Assembly (NCBI RefSeq): GCF_003670115.1
Contig: NZ_QQTY01000003.1
Location: 558,001 to 622,000, forward strand
From: Natronorubrum halophilum
Lineage (GTDB): Archaea > Halobacteriota > Halobacteria > Halobacteriales > Natrialbaceae
Direction: 5' to 3'
Length of the DNA stretch: 64,000 nucleotides
Of the stretch, positions 45,153-53,527 are shown one piece after another. The notes beneath the pieces were generated by a model. The model had not been told where the DNA came from. It saw only the letters and a list, made by a program, of their open reading frames with translations, and made no database searches. The position numbers and the translations under genes were made by a program. Position 1 is the first letter of the stretch. Each line of letters opens with the position of its first letter.

Positions 45153-45593
45153 CTACTCGTTCGTATCCGTCTGCGGCAGGGCAATGACCGGCCGATCTGC
45201 CTGAGTAACGAGTTTGAGCGATCGGTCACCTGATAGAAACTGAACGAGCCGATTGCCTCCGCGAGAACGGTAGGCGATTGCGCTCGCGTTAACATCGTCG
45301 GCAGCCTCAAAGATCGATCCGACGACATTGCGAGCGTAAGCGGTGTGATCGCCGGCGTCGGGAAACACCCGGCGAACGGCAGCGTACGACTCTGCGGCCA
45401 ACTCCTCGGATTGCTCAACAGGCGTTTTGTCCGGTACCCCCGCTCCCTTTTCGACGACGTGGAGCGCCGTCACGTGGTCGGGGTCGTACGGTTCGAGCGC
45501 TATTGCCGTCTTCAGGGCATCGTCCTCGTGTGCGACCGGGACGAGAACATGAGCGAGAAGATCACTCTGAGTGGAGTCGCTCGCGTTGCTCAT
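45153..45593 (-). CDS. Universal stress protein (UspA family)
   Basis: 146 residues. N-terminal HVLVPVAHEDDALKTAIALEPYDPDHVTALHVVEK and C-terminal AYRSRGGNRLVQFLSGDRSLKLV with PVIALPQ are the Usp strands. The ATP-binding Gly motif is reduced (RSRGGNRLVQFLSG), so nucleotide binding is uncertain. It follows the paralogue of the 57.5-kb protein on the same strand; the same pair, though broken, occurs in the Trk operon at 57 kb. Confidence 0.85.
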   Translation of the reverse strand: MSNASDSTQSDLLAHVLVPVAHEDDALKTAIALEPYDPDHVTALHVVEKGAGVPDKTPVEQSEELAAESYAAVRRVFPDAGDHTAYARNVVGSIFEAADDVNASAIAYRSRGGNRLVQFLSGDRSLKLVTQADRPVIALPQTDTNE

Positions 45594-45667
45594 ACGAGAT
45601 TTGAGGGAATCCTACACTATAATGATTCGGTGGAGTAATCATCCGTCGTTCGATCGCTGTTCCTGCT

Positions 45668-46024
45668 TCACTCGTCGTCAAGTGGAACGTTCCCAATGAA
45701 TCTCCAGTATGCCTTTGTCGTGCCATCGGGATGGGGTTCCTGAGTAACGTGGTAGAGGTATGGACCGTGCGGGCAGTCGTCACAGGTCTCGTTGCAGTAC
45801 ACCTGTTTTATCACTTCGGTATAGCTGTCATGTTCGGTGACCTGAATGATGTCATCACCGGACTGCGGCTCAATTGCGGAAGGAACCTCATCTTGGAAGT
45901 TGAGCAGTTCCTGCGCGTGAATGATGGTCTTACGGAGTTCTTCAGGGGAAAGCTCATTCAAGTCCGAAACGAGTTGTTCGGGTAACCCTTCTGGCGGAGT
46001 CGGTGCGATCGGGTCGTCATTCAT
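45668..46024 (-). CDS. Conserved haloarchaeal protein, paralogue of 57506-57865
   Basis: 118 residues from the Met at 46024. An acidic helical N-terminal half (PEGLPEQLVSDLNELSPEEL, then RKTIIHAQELL) is followed by a beta-rich half with CNETCDDCPHGPYLYHVTQEPHPDG and YWRFIGNV. The layout matches the protein at 57.5 kb (PEALIEQLNALGPPGLRTVHE ... LYHVTRERHLDGEEALHWAF). The CNETCDDC motif suggests metal or redox chemistry. It precedes a uspA gene, as in the Trk operon, so a role with Usp-type regulation is inferred. Confidence 0.7.
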   Translation of the reverse strand: MNDDPIAPTPPEGLPEQLVSDLNELSPEELRKTIIHAQELLNFQDEVPSAIEPQSGDDIIQVTEHDSYTEVIKQVYCNETCDDCPHGPYLYHVTQEPHPDGTTKAYWRFIGNVPLDDE

Positions 46025-46203
46025 AGGTGAGATTTCGTACCGACTGTAGTTAAGCACTGTCCAGTGTTGCATTCGCGCCCTGTATTTAGCACGAATCAGA
46101 TGTTATCTGAAGCAGACATGAGATCTGGTGATCGCTTCGCACAGATAGTGCATATGCGTTTTACGACGAAATAGGGAACATAATAACATTCCAATAGAGC
46201 TCA

Positions 46204-46950
46204 CTAATCCAGTTCTACAGGCTCTCTCAGATCGAACTCTACAGGCGCTTCTAACTCAGAATCGACGGCTTCGTACACTGTCGCGTTCGTTTCTCCGGGC
46301 ATTCTGATCAGGTCGTAGTCCTCATCTTGCTCAAGTAGTTCCCGGCTTGCCGCCACGTGACTGGATCGTTGTCTCGACCGGCGATCGCTTCTTGGTGCTC
46401 GAGGTAGGCACGTTTCATTTTGACGCCACCGGTCGGCCCGACTGCGCGTACGAGTTCGTACAATCGCTGCTGTGTCACCGGCGATGCCTGTAGATTCGCC
46501 TTTCGAATCTTCGCTTTCGCCCGCTCGAATGAATAGGCGATGTCGGACTCGTGGATAGACTCGTGTCCACGCTCGTCGGCCAGTTCCGCAGCGGCCAGTA
46601 CTGACTTGATCGCCCACCGGGCCACCCCACCCGTCTCGTCGGCGATCCATTCGAGTTGATAAGTGCTGACGGGCGAGATCGAGCTTTTGAACGATCGAGT
46701 CACGAGAGATGATGGTAAAGCGCTGCGGGGTCGCGTACTGTACATCGACGAGCCCCCACTTTTGGAGAGACTCTATTGCGTCGTAGACGCGTGATCGTGG
46801 GGGGCCGCCGGCGTCCGCGATGTCCTTGGCGGTACCCGTTCCGAGTCGGACGAGCGCAATGAGCGTCTGCGCCTCATAGTCAGTCAGCCCCAAATCACGT
46901 AGTCGATTAGATAGCTCCGCCTGGAGCTGTTCCTCAGCTCTATCGTTCAT
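46204..46950 (-). pseudogene. Chimera of a TrmB-type regulator and an Orc1/Cdc6 C-terminus
   Basis: The first 85 residues (ELSNRLRDLGLTDYEAQTLI, ALVRLGTGTAKDIADAGGPP, RSRVYDAIESLQKWGLVDV) are a normal TrmB N-terminal wHTH. From about 46690 the sequence switches, in another frame, to the C-terminal winged helix of Orc1/Cdc6 (YQLEWIADETGGVARWAIKS, RKANLQASPVTQQRLYELVR, DNDPVTWRQAGNYLSKM). A second frameshift follows near 46330, after which the tail reads EDYDLIRMPGET... It is a deletion-joined pseudogene. The TrmB part alone could still be made as a truncated protein. Confidence 0.75.
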
Positions 46951-47662
46951 AATTGCCATAGGATCTACTCATTAGCATGTCTTCTAACTCCTCCTGCTGC
47001 GTCCGGGGTTCCAAGAACCATTTCTCAAGAACGACGTTCCCTGTGTAGCGGATACGACTCTCGCTTGAATCGACATCCACAACACGGGCTTCCTCCAGCT
47101 TCGGGAGGTGGCAGTGCACGAGTTCCGCCGTCAATTTCGGGAGCTCCTGGCCCGAGAGCGGCGTCCTACCAAGTTCTTCTGCGATCTCTTCCACGTCGAG
47201 CGCTTGCTGCTCCTTCAAGAGAACCATGATCGCCCGACGGTAACGATTAGCGAGTGCTTCGAAGGTTGCTGTCAAAGTAACGGGAGCGTCGTCGTCCACC
47301 GTCAGGAGCGTGCGAAAGTCAACGGTGGTCCAGAATGGATGCTGAGTGCAGGCTATATGGAGATCCTCAGTCTGTTCGATCAGGCCAATTGCTTCGAGGT
47401 GCGGCAGATGGACATGGTGGAGTGATAGCTGAACTCGTTCACGATCGGCGGTAGAGACTGCGTTCGGTGATTCCCCTGTTTCCTGCGCGGCAACAAGTCG
47501 GGCGAGTTGTGACTCCGATTTCGGCGTATTACGCTGGTCAAGGACGGAGAGGACCACCCGTCGCCGCTCGTCGGCGAGTCCGCGGTACAGTTCGCTTGCT
47601 TCATCCACCTCAGCGTCTTCGAAGCGGTGGTACCAAGAGGGGGGGTCTGCTGAGCTCATCAT
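46940..47662 (-). CDS. Tandem DUF7344-type winged-helix protein
   Basis: 240 residues with two copies of the same winged-helix unit: LYRGLADERRRVVLSVLDQ ... VQLSLHHVHLPHLEAIGLIE and FEALANRYRRAIMVLLKEQ ... ELVHCHLPKLEEARVVDVD. This is the DUF7344 wHTH of haloarchaea, often near HTH-10 regulators. It slightly overlaps the TrmB chimera start and is on the same strand as the multi-PAS regulator upstream. Probably a DNA-binding or partner protein. Confidence 0.8.
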   Translation of the reverse strand: MMSSADPPSWYHRFEDAEVDEASELYRGLADERRRVVLSVLDQRNTPKSESQLARLVAAQETGESPNAVSTADRERVQLSLHHVHLPHLEAIGLIEQTEDLHIACTQHPFWTTVDFRTLLTVDDDAPVTLTATFEALANRYRRAIMVLLKEQQALDVEEIAEELGRTPLSGQELPKLTAELVHCHLPKLEEARVVDVDSSESRIRYTGNVVLEKWFLEPRTQQEELEDMLMSRSYGNYER

Positions 47663-47727
47663 TCACCCATATATGAGTGACCCGCCGGGTTAAGAGGCTC
47701 TACAAAAGGGTTTGAATCGGGAGCGGA

Positions 47728-50259
47728 TTACGATGTGGAACCAAAGAATGCTGCTAGTAACTTGTGCTCTCCATGCCGAATATGGTGTGAGACAGTACCT
47801 TGCGTTACGTCCAAACGCTCGGCCAATTCTTCACCCGTAATTGCGCGCGGCCAGTCGAAATACCCCGAGTAGTACGCCACCTCCAGTGCAGTCCGCTGTC
47901 GCTCGGTCAAATGGTCGTCCAGGTCAGAAAAGACGTCACTCAGACGTGTGCTCTCGCGCTCAACTTCGGTTTGTGCGACGACCTCGGCGTCCGGATACGC
48001 TTCCTTCACTACCTCTTTCACCTCACGAACGTGAGAGTACTTTGGCACTTGGACTCTGAGTCGAAACTCGCCGTTCTGGAGAGTTCCGTCTGCAATCCAG
48101 CTGTCGTACCTGGCGAGTTCGGTTGCAGGCGTCAAGTTACTTTGCTGGACTTCGACGCGAGCCCGAGATCCTTCCTCGTCGAACACGTGGTACTCAGCAT
48201 CGGGATTGTACTGTTCGATGACGTCAATGAAAACCGCCGGATCAAGCCCATCGAGAGAGTAGTATGCGATGCTCTGGTCGTCGGGAAGCGCAACGACCTT
48301 CTCGATAGATACGGTGAACGACTCATCACCGGCAGCTTCGATGAGGATCTCTTCAAATCTGTGAGATTGGAACGTGATTTCGTGGACGCGGTCGTCCAAT
48401 AGGGCCTGTTTCCGTTCGATTGCGTTGATCGCGTGTCCAACGAACTCGCCGAGTCGTTCACTGATGCGGCGTTCGTTTTCATGGAATACGTTCTCCCGTG
48501 TCGTGTAGAGGATCAGAACGCCATAGACGCGCTCTTTGTAGGCGATTGGAATTGAAATCCCTACCTGGTGGCGGATGTCCTGTGACCGCTTCCACTGGTC
48601 GAACAAGGGATCGGCGGTGCTGTCGAACGTGACTTGAACTTCTCCGGTCCGTAACGCTGTAGCGATCGGTCCGTGGCTCGTCGGATCGTCGGTCGCGGAG
48701 GTGAGAGGTATTTCGGAGAGATCGGCCTCGTTCGTACCGGCAATCTGTGGGACGATTTTCTCGCCGTGCCGGTCGAGGTGCCCGATCCAGGCGTATTCGT
48801 AGGAGTCGGAGTTCGTGAGGTGCTCTGTAATCGTTTTCTCGATTTCCTCCCGTGAGGAAGACCCAATAATAGAGTGCGTGACACCCTGAAACACAGAGTT
48901 GAGGCGATTCAGCGCCTTGAGTTCCTCTTCTCGTCGCTTCTGCTCGGTGACGTCGCGGACGATCCCGCACCGGCCAACGCGGCCGTCGGCGTACTCGAAC
49001 GGGACGATTCGGCTCTCCACCGGAACCGTCTCACCGGTGGCGGTTTCGAACTCAGCTTCGACCACACCGACATCGCGCTCACCTGCCCGGACCTCCGCCT
49101 GGAGGGCATTCGCGGTGTCGTTCACTGCCAGGCTCTCGATCAGCGTGGAGTGAGCGCCGAGCAGCGTCTCGCGGTCGTAGCCCACGAGGTCACAGAACCC
49201 CTGATTGACGAGGACGAACCGGTCGTCGGGATCCAGGGCGTAGACGCCGTCACGGACGGTCTCGACGATCCGTTCATAGCGTTTGAGATCTTGCTCACGC
49301 TGCTTTCGGTCGGTGATGTCCACGGCGACACACGATAAACCGTCGATCTCACCCGTTTCGTCGCGGACAGGTACAACCGTGAGATCGTACGTGACCTCAC
49401 CACTCGGTAACTCGTAGGTCAGTTCCTCTCTGACCCGCTCACCCGTTTCGAGAGCGGCTCGCTTCGGGGCCATGAGCATTTCTGCCGTCTCCGGCGGTAA
49501 TAGCTCGTCTTCACGTTTACCCATGAGATCTCCATCTTCGAAGTCCTCGTGCGGGTTGTAAAGCCACGTGTACCGCAGGTCCGTGTCCAATCGGAATGCA
49601 ACGACCGGTGAATTTTCGATTACTACGCGGAAGTGGTCTCGTTCCGTTTGAAGGTCGTGTTCCAAGCGCTTTCGGGCCGTAATATCTCGGAAGTAGACCG
49701 ACAGACCCGTTTCTGACGGATATATCACCTTTTCGAACCACACATCGAATGGGTCGTAGTAGTCTTCTACCTTGACAGGCTCCCGGGTCTCGGACGCCTC
49801 GTAAAGCGCGGTCTCGAACGCATCAGTCAAGAGGAGTGTATCGTGGATGTTCTGACCAAGAACAGCGGAGTCCTCCAAGTCCAGTAGATCTTCAGTTCGG
49901 GTGTTTAGGTACGTGAATCGAAAGTCTTCGTCGAGGGCATAGAATCCATCAGTAATTCGTTCCAGTACATTTTCGACGCTGGATTCGAACTCGGCACGCT
50001 GGTGCTTGCCTTCTTTGGTGCGTGATTTCTCGGGCGGACTTGTTGGTTTCCACCAGACCCGGGCGTTGGCACCTACCTTCTTCGTCTTTAGATCACCACG
50101 GTTCACCAGCTTCTCCAAGCGTTTATAGACGGTTCGTCTGGCGGTGTTGAGCGCGTCTGCCACCTCTGGCGTCGTGAATGGTTCACAGGGATCGTCGCGC
50201 TGATCGAAGACGGCGAGCGTTTCAGCATAGACATCCGCTGAAGAGCCCGATGATGACAT
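47728..50259 (-). CDS. Multi-PAS/GAF HTH-10 (bacterio-opsin activator-like) regulator
   Basis: 843 residues. An N-terminal HTH (TPEVADALNTARRTVYKRLEKL) is followed by three PAS domains (about 80-195 with YFRDITARK, 200-320 with VAVDITDRK, 325-440 with IVRDVTEQK), a GAF domain (about 460-610; YEYAWIGHLDRHGEKIVP, GISIPIAYKERVYGVLILY), the bacterioopsin-activator segment (about 625-765) and a C-terminal HTH-10 (LTERQRTALEVAYYSGYFDW, then EELAERLDVTQGTVSHHIR). It is a one-component sensor and activator. It starts at the ATG at 50259, two codons after a GTG. Target genes unknown. Confidence 0.9.
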   Translation of the reverse strand: MSSSGSSADVYAETLAVFDQRDDPCEPFTTPEVADALNTARRTVYKRLEKLVNRGDLKTKKVGANARVWWKPTSPPEKSRTKEGKHQRAEFESSVENVLERITDGFYALDEDFRFTYLNTRTEDLLDLEDSAVLGQNIHDTLLLTDAFETALYEASETREPVKVEDYYDPFDVWFEKVIYPSETGLSVYFRDITARKRLEHDLQTERDHFRVVIENSPVVAFRLDTDLRYTWLYNPHEDFEDGDLMGKREDELLPPETAEMLMAPKRAALETGERVREELTYELPSGEVTYDLTVVPVRDETGEIDGLSCVAVDITDRKQREQDLKRYERIVETVRDGVYALDPDDRFVLVNQGFCDLVGYDRETLLGAHSTLIESLAVNDTANALQAEVRAGERDVGVVEAEFETATGETVPVESRIVPFEYADGRVGRCGIVRDVTEQKRREEELKALNRLNSVFQGVTHSIIGSSSREEIEKTITEHLTNSDSYEYAWIGHLDRHGEKIVPQIAGTNEADLSEIPLTSATDDPTSHGPIATALRTGEVQVTFDSTADPLFDQWKRSQDIRHQVGISIPIAYKERVYGVLILYTTRENVFHENERRISERLGEFVGHAINAIERKQALLDDRVHEITFQSHRFEEILIEAAGDESFTVSIEKVVALPDDQSIAYYSLDGLDPAVFIDVIEQYNPDAEYHVFDEEGSRARVEVQQSNLTPATELARYDSWIADGTLQNGEFRLRVQVPKYSHVREVKEVVKEAYPDAEVVAQTEVERESTRLSDVFSDLDDHLTERQRTALEVAYYSGYFDWPRAITGEELAERLDVTQGTVSHHIRHGEHKLLAAFFGSTS

Positions 50260-50389
50260 ACGCACTCTAAGTCGAGCTACACGTAAAGCGGTTCCGTCGA
50301 TGGTACTGCGGCACTGTCAACTTCGCTCAGTTCAACCTTCCACAGCAGGAGGCTTTCGCCACGAACGTCGCAACATCTATGCGGGGTGA

Positions 50390-50680
50390 GCAGTACTTGC
50401 CGACGAACAGCGACGCCAGGTCCTCCGGTATTTTCAGGGGACGGACGATCTCGCCGCGTCGGCCGAGACGCTTGTGGATTATCTGGTCGAATCTGGACCA
50501 CCATCTGATCTCCGAGAGCAGACCGCGATTAGACTTCATCACGTAACGCTCCCAAAACCGGCCGACGCTGGCGTCATCGAGTACGACGCCCGAAGTCACA
50601 CCGTCAGACTTCAGTTCGTCTGCATAAAGATGAACTGCCGCACACCACTGCGGCCCGGAAAACCTGACGCACCACCGTAG
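50390..50680 (+). pseudogene. DUF7344-type wHTH gene remnant
   Basis: The plus strand reads AVLADEQRRQVLRYFQGTDD, LAASAETLVDYLVESG, then AIRLHHVTLPKPADAGVIEY and DARSHTVRLQF to a stop, which is a single DUF7344 unit. Directly before it, an in-frame TGA (50387-50389) replaces the expected N-terminal helix and no start codon fits, so translation could begin only at a poor internal site. It is a decayed relative of the tandem protein at 47 kb. Confidence 0.6.
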
Positions 50681-50814
50681 GGTTTTGTGTGAGTGAACCT
50701 TGTCCACCAACCGATATACTACAGTGGTACTGAGAGTTATTCAAGAGAATACCAGAGATGTTGGCTCTGTTGAAATCCTTAGTGAGTCACAGGTTCAGTC
50801 GGTAGTTTGAGTAG

Positions 50815-51635
50815 GTGCAGACTCTCCCAAAGTCTCGGTTGCTCCGATTTGTCGAGGAAGCATTTCACCTTGCCCAGCGAGCAGTCTCACGATATTCCTC
50901 AAAGTACTCGAAACAACGTTACACGCTTCATCAGCACGTTGTTCTGCTCTGTCTCAAAGTTCGGAAGAACACGACCTATCGAACATTCCTCGACGAACTC
51001 ATCGAAATGCCTCGTATTCGAAACGCGATCAACCTCACTGAACTTCCTGTCCCATCAACGCTGTGCAAAGCGTTCGACCGACTCAATATGGCAGTCTGGC
51101 GGGTGCTTCTCAACCTCTCTGTGTCACTACTTCCAACTAACGGTGTCGCAGGTATCGACGCGTCAGGCTTCGACCGCAGTCACGCCTCGAAGCACTACAC
51201 GAAACGAGTGAAGTTAAGGATTCAGCAGCTGAAAGTCACGCTCTTGGTCGATACCAGAGGAACGCGATTCTTGACCTCCACATTACAACGACCCGAAAAC
51301 ACGATACGCAGATCGCGCCATCGCTCATCAACCGCAACGCAGCTGAAGTCGAAGTTCTGCTTGGAGATAAAGGATACGACGACCAGCAGGTTTGAGCAAT
51401 AGCACGCGAGAGCGAGATTCGCCCACTCACCAAACACCGTGAGTTCTCCTCACTGCAGAAAGCGTGGAACGCTCGGTTGGATACCGACCTCTATGGCCAA
51501 CGGAGCCAGAGCGAAACGGTGAACTCTCGACTCAAGCGGAAATACGGTGCGTTCGTTCGTTCACGACGCTGGTGGAAGCAGTTTCGTGAACTCGCCCTTG
51601 CGTGTATCGTCCATAATCTTGATCAAACACTTTAA
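50815..51635 (+). pseudogene. IS5-family transposase, frameshifted
   Basis: MQTLPKSRLLRFVEEAFHLA through GVAGIDASGFDRSHASKHYT is intact and similar to the copy at 44 kb. After VDTRG a frameshift occurs near 51260; the correct protein (LDLHITTTRKHDTQIAPSLI, LLGDKGYDDQ) continues in the next frame, with an in-frame TGA after YDDQQV, then ending ARESEIRPLTKHREF ... YGAFVRSRRWWKQFRELALA. It is therefore inactive. Confidence 0.85.
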
Positions 51636-51693
51636 TCACCAATACAAATTATTAGATGTTATATAATAAATGGGATTGTATATCTTATGTGAT

Positions 51694-51867
51694 TCATCCA
51701 CCGTTTGAGAAGGATGCACAATAGAGACCACATAGAACTGAGAACATTCCCAACCGATAGTATCTGAGTCCATCTCCTTCAAATATTCCTAATGCTATTG
51801 AAACAGCACCCAGTAGTAGAAATACAATTCCTACAGACGTTCTATTTGTGGCGTTCATAGATACCAT
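51694..51867 (-). CDS. Small two-helix membrane protein
   Basis: 57 residues: MVSMNATNRTSVGIVFLLLG, a hydrophobic helix to ALGIF, a short polar turn EGDGLRYYR, and a second helix LGMFSVLCGLYCASF. Typical of haloarchaeal small membrane proteins of unknown function. It lies between the transposase and the right end of the IS5 element, on the opposite strand, and may be a passenger or a native gene trapped between two element ends. An in-frame Met at codon 4 is an alternative start. Confidence 0.55.
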   Translation of the reverse strand: MVSMNATNRTSVGIVFLLLGAVSIALGIFEGDGLRYYRLGMFSVLCGLYCASFSNGG

Positions 51868-51997
51868 TTTCGTGGACTTATAGTTATATTACCTTGTTAA
51901 ACTCCCTTGGAGACCCTCACTTACTTGCATACTTGACACTTTAGCCAATTCATTCAAGAAGACCGAGGAGAGTGGTTTGCTGAATGTCGTCATAGAA

Positions 51998-52037
51998 GGA
52001 TTTCAACAGAGCCGTCTATTCGGCTCTGTTGAAATCC
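51998..52037. repeat. Head-to-head IS5 terminal repeats
   Basis: GGATTTCAACAGAGCC, an eight-base spacer GTCTATTC, then the perfect complement GGCTCTGTTGAAATCC. The left arm ends the IS5 element to the left; the right arm would begin a second element whose transposase is not present, so only its end remains. Confidence 0.7.
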
Positions 52038-52255
52038 TGAGAACATGATAGGTCTTCCACCCTGTGCGGCAGGTACAGGAGAACCGATTACCGCAGCAAC
52101 CGCCGCTATTCTCGTTAGCTATCAAGGCAGCTCCAGTAACATATAAGTAAACTATTTTGACATAGTATTTCACCGGTAAATATGCTCTTTCGTCGATTAT
52201 ACCCTCGAGACTTCGACACTACCGTGTTCGAAGATGTCGATGAGTCGTATAGTTA

Positions 52256-52939
52256 TCACCTTCGATCTTCGGTATGGCCGAACACGCCTGTAAGTCCAGG
52301 ATCGAGACCGGATGCCGAATAGACGGTGACCAGATCGCCAGCTTCGATCCGTGTACTCCCCCGGGGTGTGGTCGGCGGGTCTTCTCTCTCGTGGCCAATT
52401 GCGACAATAAGGACATCATCGGGGAGAAGATCCTCGTCCGCTGCCTCGATGAGTGTCTTCCCGTCGATCGGCGCATTCCTGGTGACCTTGATCTCGAATA
52501 CCTCTGCTTGTTCCCCGATCCGCATGTAATCGACGATCGCCGGGCGGGCAACTGCGCGGTAGAGGTGCTCAGCAATGAGTTCTTGTGGGTTTTCCATCGT
52601 ATTAATGCCGATCTGGGAGAACACGTTCATATGCTCAGGATCGTGAACGACCGAGACGATATTCGGAACATTGTGTTCCTGCGCCAGCAGGCATACCATG
52701 ATGTTAATCGGATCTCGGTCGGTCGTACTGATCAGGGCATCCGCCCGCTCAATTCCGGCATCCATAAGCGCGTTGTGATCTGTCGCATCGTCATTAAGCA
52801 CCAAACAGTCGTACTCACCAGCAACTCGGTCCGCCCGTTTGGGATCGTTCTCAATGACGACGACCTCATTTCCAGACTGGGTTGCGATATCAATAAGAGG
52901 CATCCCAATATCGCCCGCACCAACGATGACAATATACAT
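52256..52939 (-). CDS. trkA: TrkA potassium-uptake regulator (RCK_N and RCK_C)
   Basis: 227 residues. The N-terminal RCK_N Rossmann domain begins MYIVIVGAGDIGMPLIDIA with the later acidic NAD/ligand-site residue in VVVIENDP. The C-terminal RCK_C domain runs from about 140 (EVFEIKVTRNAPIDGKTLIE ... RGSTRIEAGDLVTVYSASG). It is the cytoplasmic gating ring for a TrkH channel. This is the only complete TrkA in the window, so it may serve both TrkH proteins. It follows the small membrane protein gene on the same strand. Confidence 0.9.
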   Translation of the reverse strand: MYIVIVGAGDIGMPLIDIATQSGNEVVVIENDPKRADRVAGEYDCLVLNDDATDHNALMDAGIERADALISTTDRDPINIMVCLLAQEHNVPNIVSVVHDPEHMNVFSQIGINTMENPQELIAEHLYRAVARPAIVDYMRIGEQAEVFEIKVTRNAPIDGKTLIEAADEDLLPDDVLIVAIGHEREDPPTTPRGSTRIEAGDLVTVYSASGLDPGLTGVFGHTEDRR

Positions 52940-53079
52940 TTACGTCGTTGTTCTTGCGTGAGTGTTGAAAACATATCGCTTTCGTGGTTTTAATTTCAAG
53001 AGGGATACTAGGCTATGCCGCTCAACAGCTCCATCAATGAGAAGAGGCGAACGACAAAAGGAGTATGCTGGACTTAGTC

Positions 53080-53319
53080 CTATAGCCGTTTCCGACGGCT
53101 TTGTTGCTTCAAGCGCGTTTTGGATTCCGCGAGAATCCGTTCGATCGCCCAGAAAACCCACAAGAAAACGATCACCATGAAGACGACCATCTCAATCCGG
53201 ATCACTGCCCCGTATCGAATGGCGAGGACAAGAGCCATGATCGTCACTGCCGTCATGACGACGCCGAACACGTCATAGAATGAGTGAGGATGACGAACAC
53301 TTGGTAATCGAATATTCAT
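53080..53319 (-). CDS. Small membrane protein upstream of trkA
   Basis: 79 residues with two membrane helices (YDVFGVVMTAVTIMALVLAI and MVVFMVIVFLWVFWAIERIL) and a basic C-terminus (KTRLKQQSRRKRL), which orients the tail inside. It precedes trkA on the same strand by 140 bp and is divergent from trkH, so an accessory role in potassium uptake is possible but not shown. Not similar to a family I can name. Confidence 0.6.
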   Translation of the reverse strand: MNIRLPSVRHPHSFYDVFGVVMTAVTIMALVLAIRYGAVIRIEMVVFMVIVFLWVFWAIERILAESKTRLKQQSRRKRL

Positions 53320-53527
53320 ATGCTATATACACACGGCTCGCATATAGATTCTTGTCACAGCATTCCGAACGGAATGTCATCTTCTGAAATACCTTCGTTC
53401 TGTGGTACAAATTCTTGCCTGAGACCGTGAAAATAGCCACCAAAGTATGTTACGATGGATTGATACGGGTTAACCGAAATGGCGTTATATACCGTGTATA
53501 GGCACAACTGCACGAGCGGGGTGTTTT

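Larger units (their letters stand above)
50763..52013 (+). mobile_element. IS5-family element, decayed
   Basis: Bounded by the inverted repeats GGCTCTGTTGAAATCC at 50763 and its perfect complement ending at 52013. It contains a broken transposase and, downstream, a small membrane-protein gene on the opposite strand. The gap between transposase and right end (about 380 bp) is larger than needed for an IS of this type. A second, outward-facing copy of the same end starts at 52022. Confidence 0.65.

Noticed and set aside
52182-52320. Plus-strand frame starting MLFRRLYPRDFDTTVFEDVD
   Set aside because: The beginning looks coding, but most of it is antisense to the trkA 3' end and it stops after about 46 codons; could at most be a gene-start relic.
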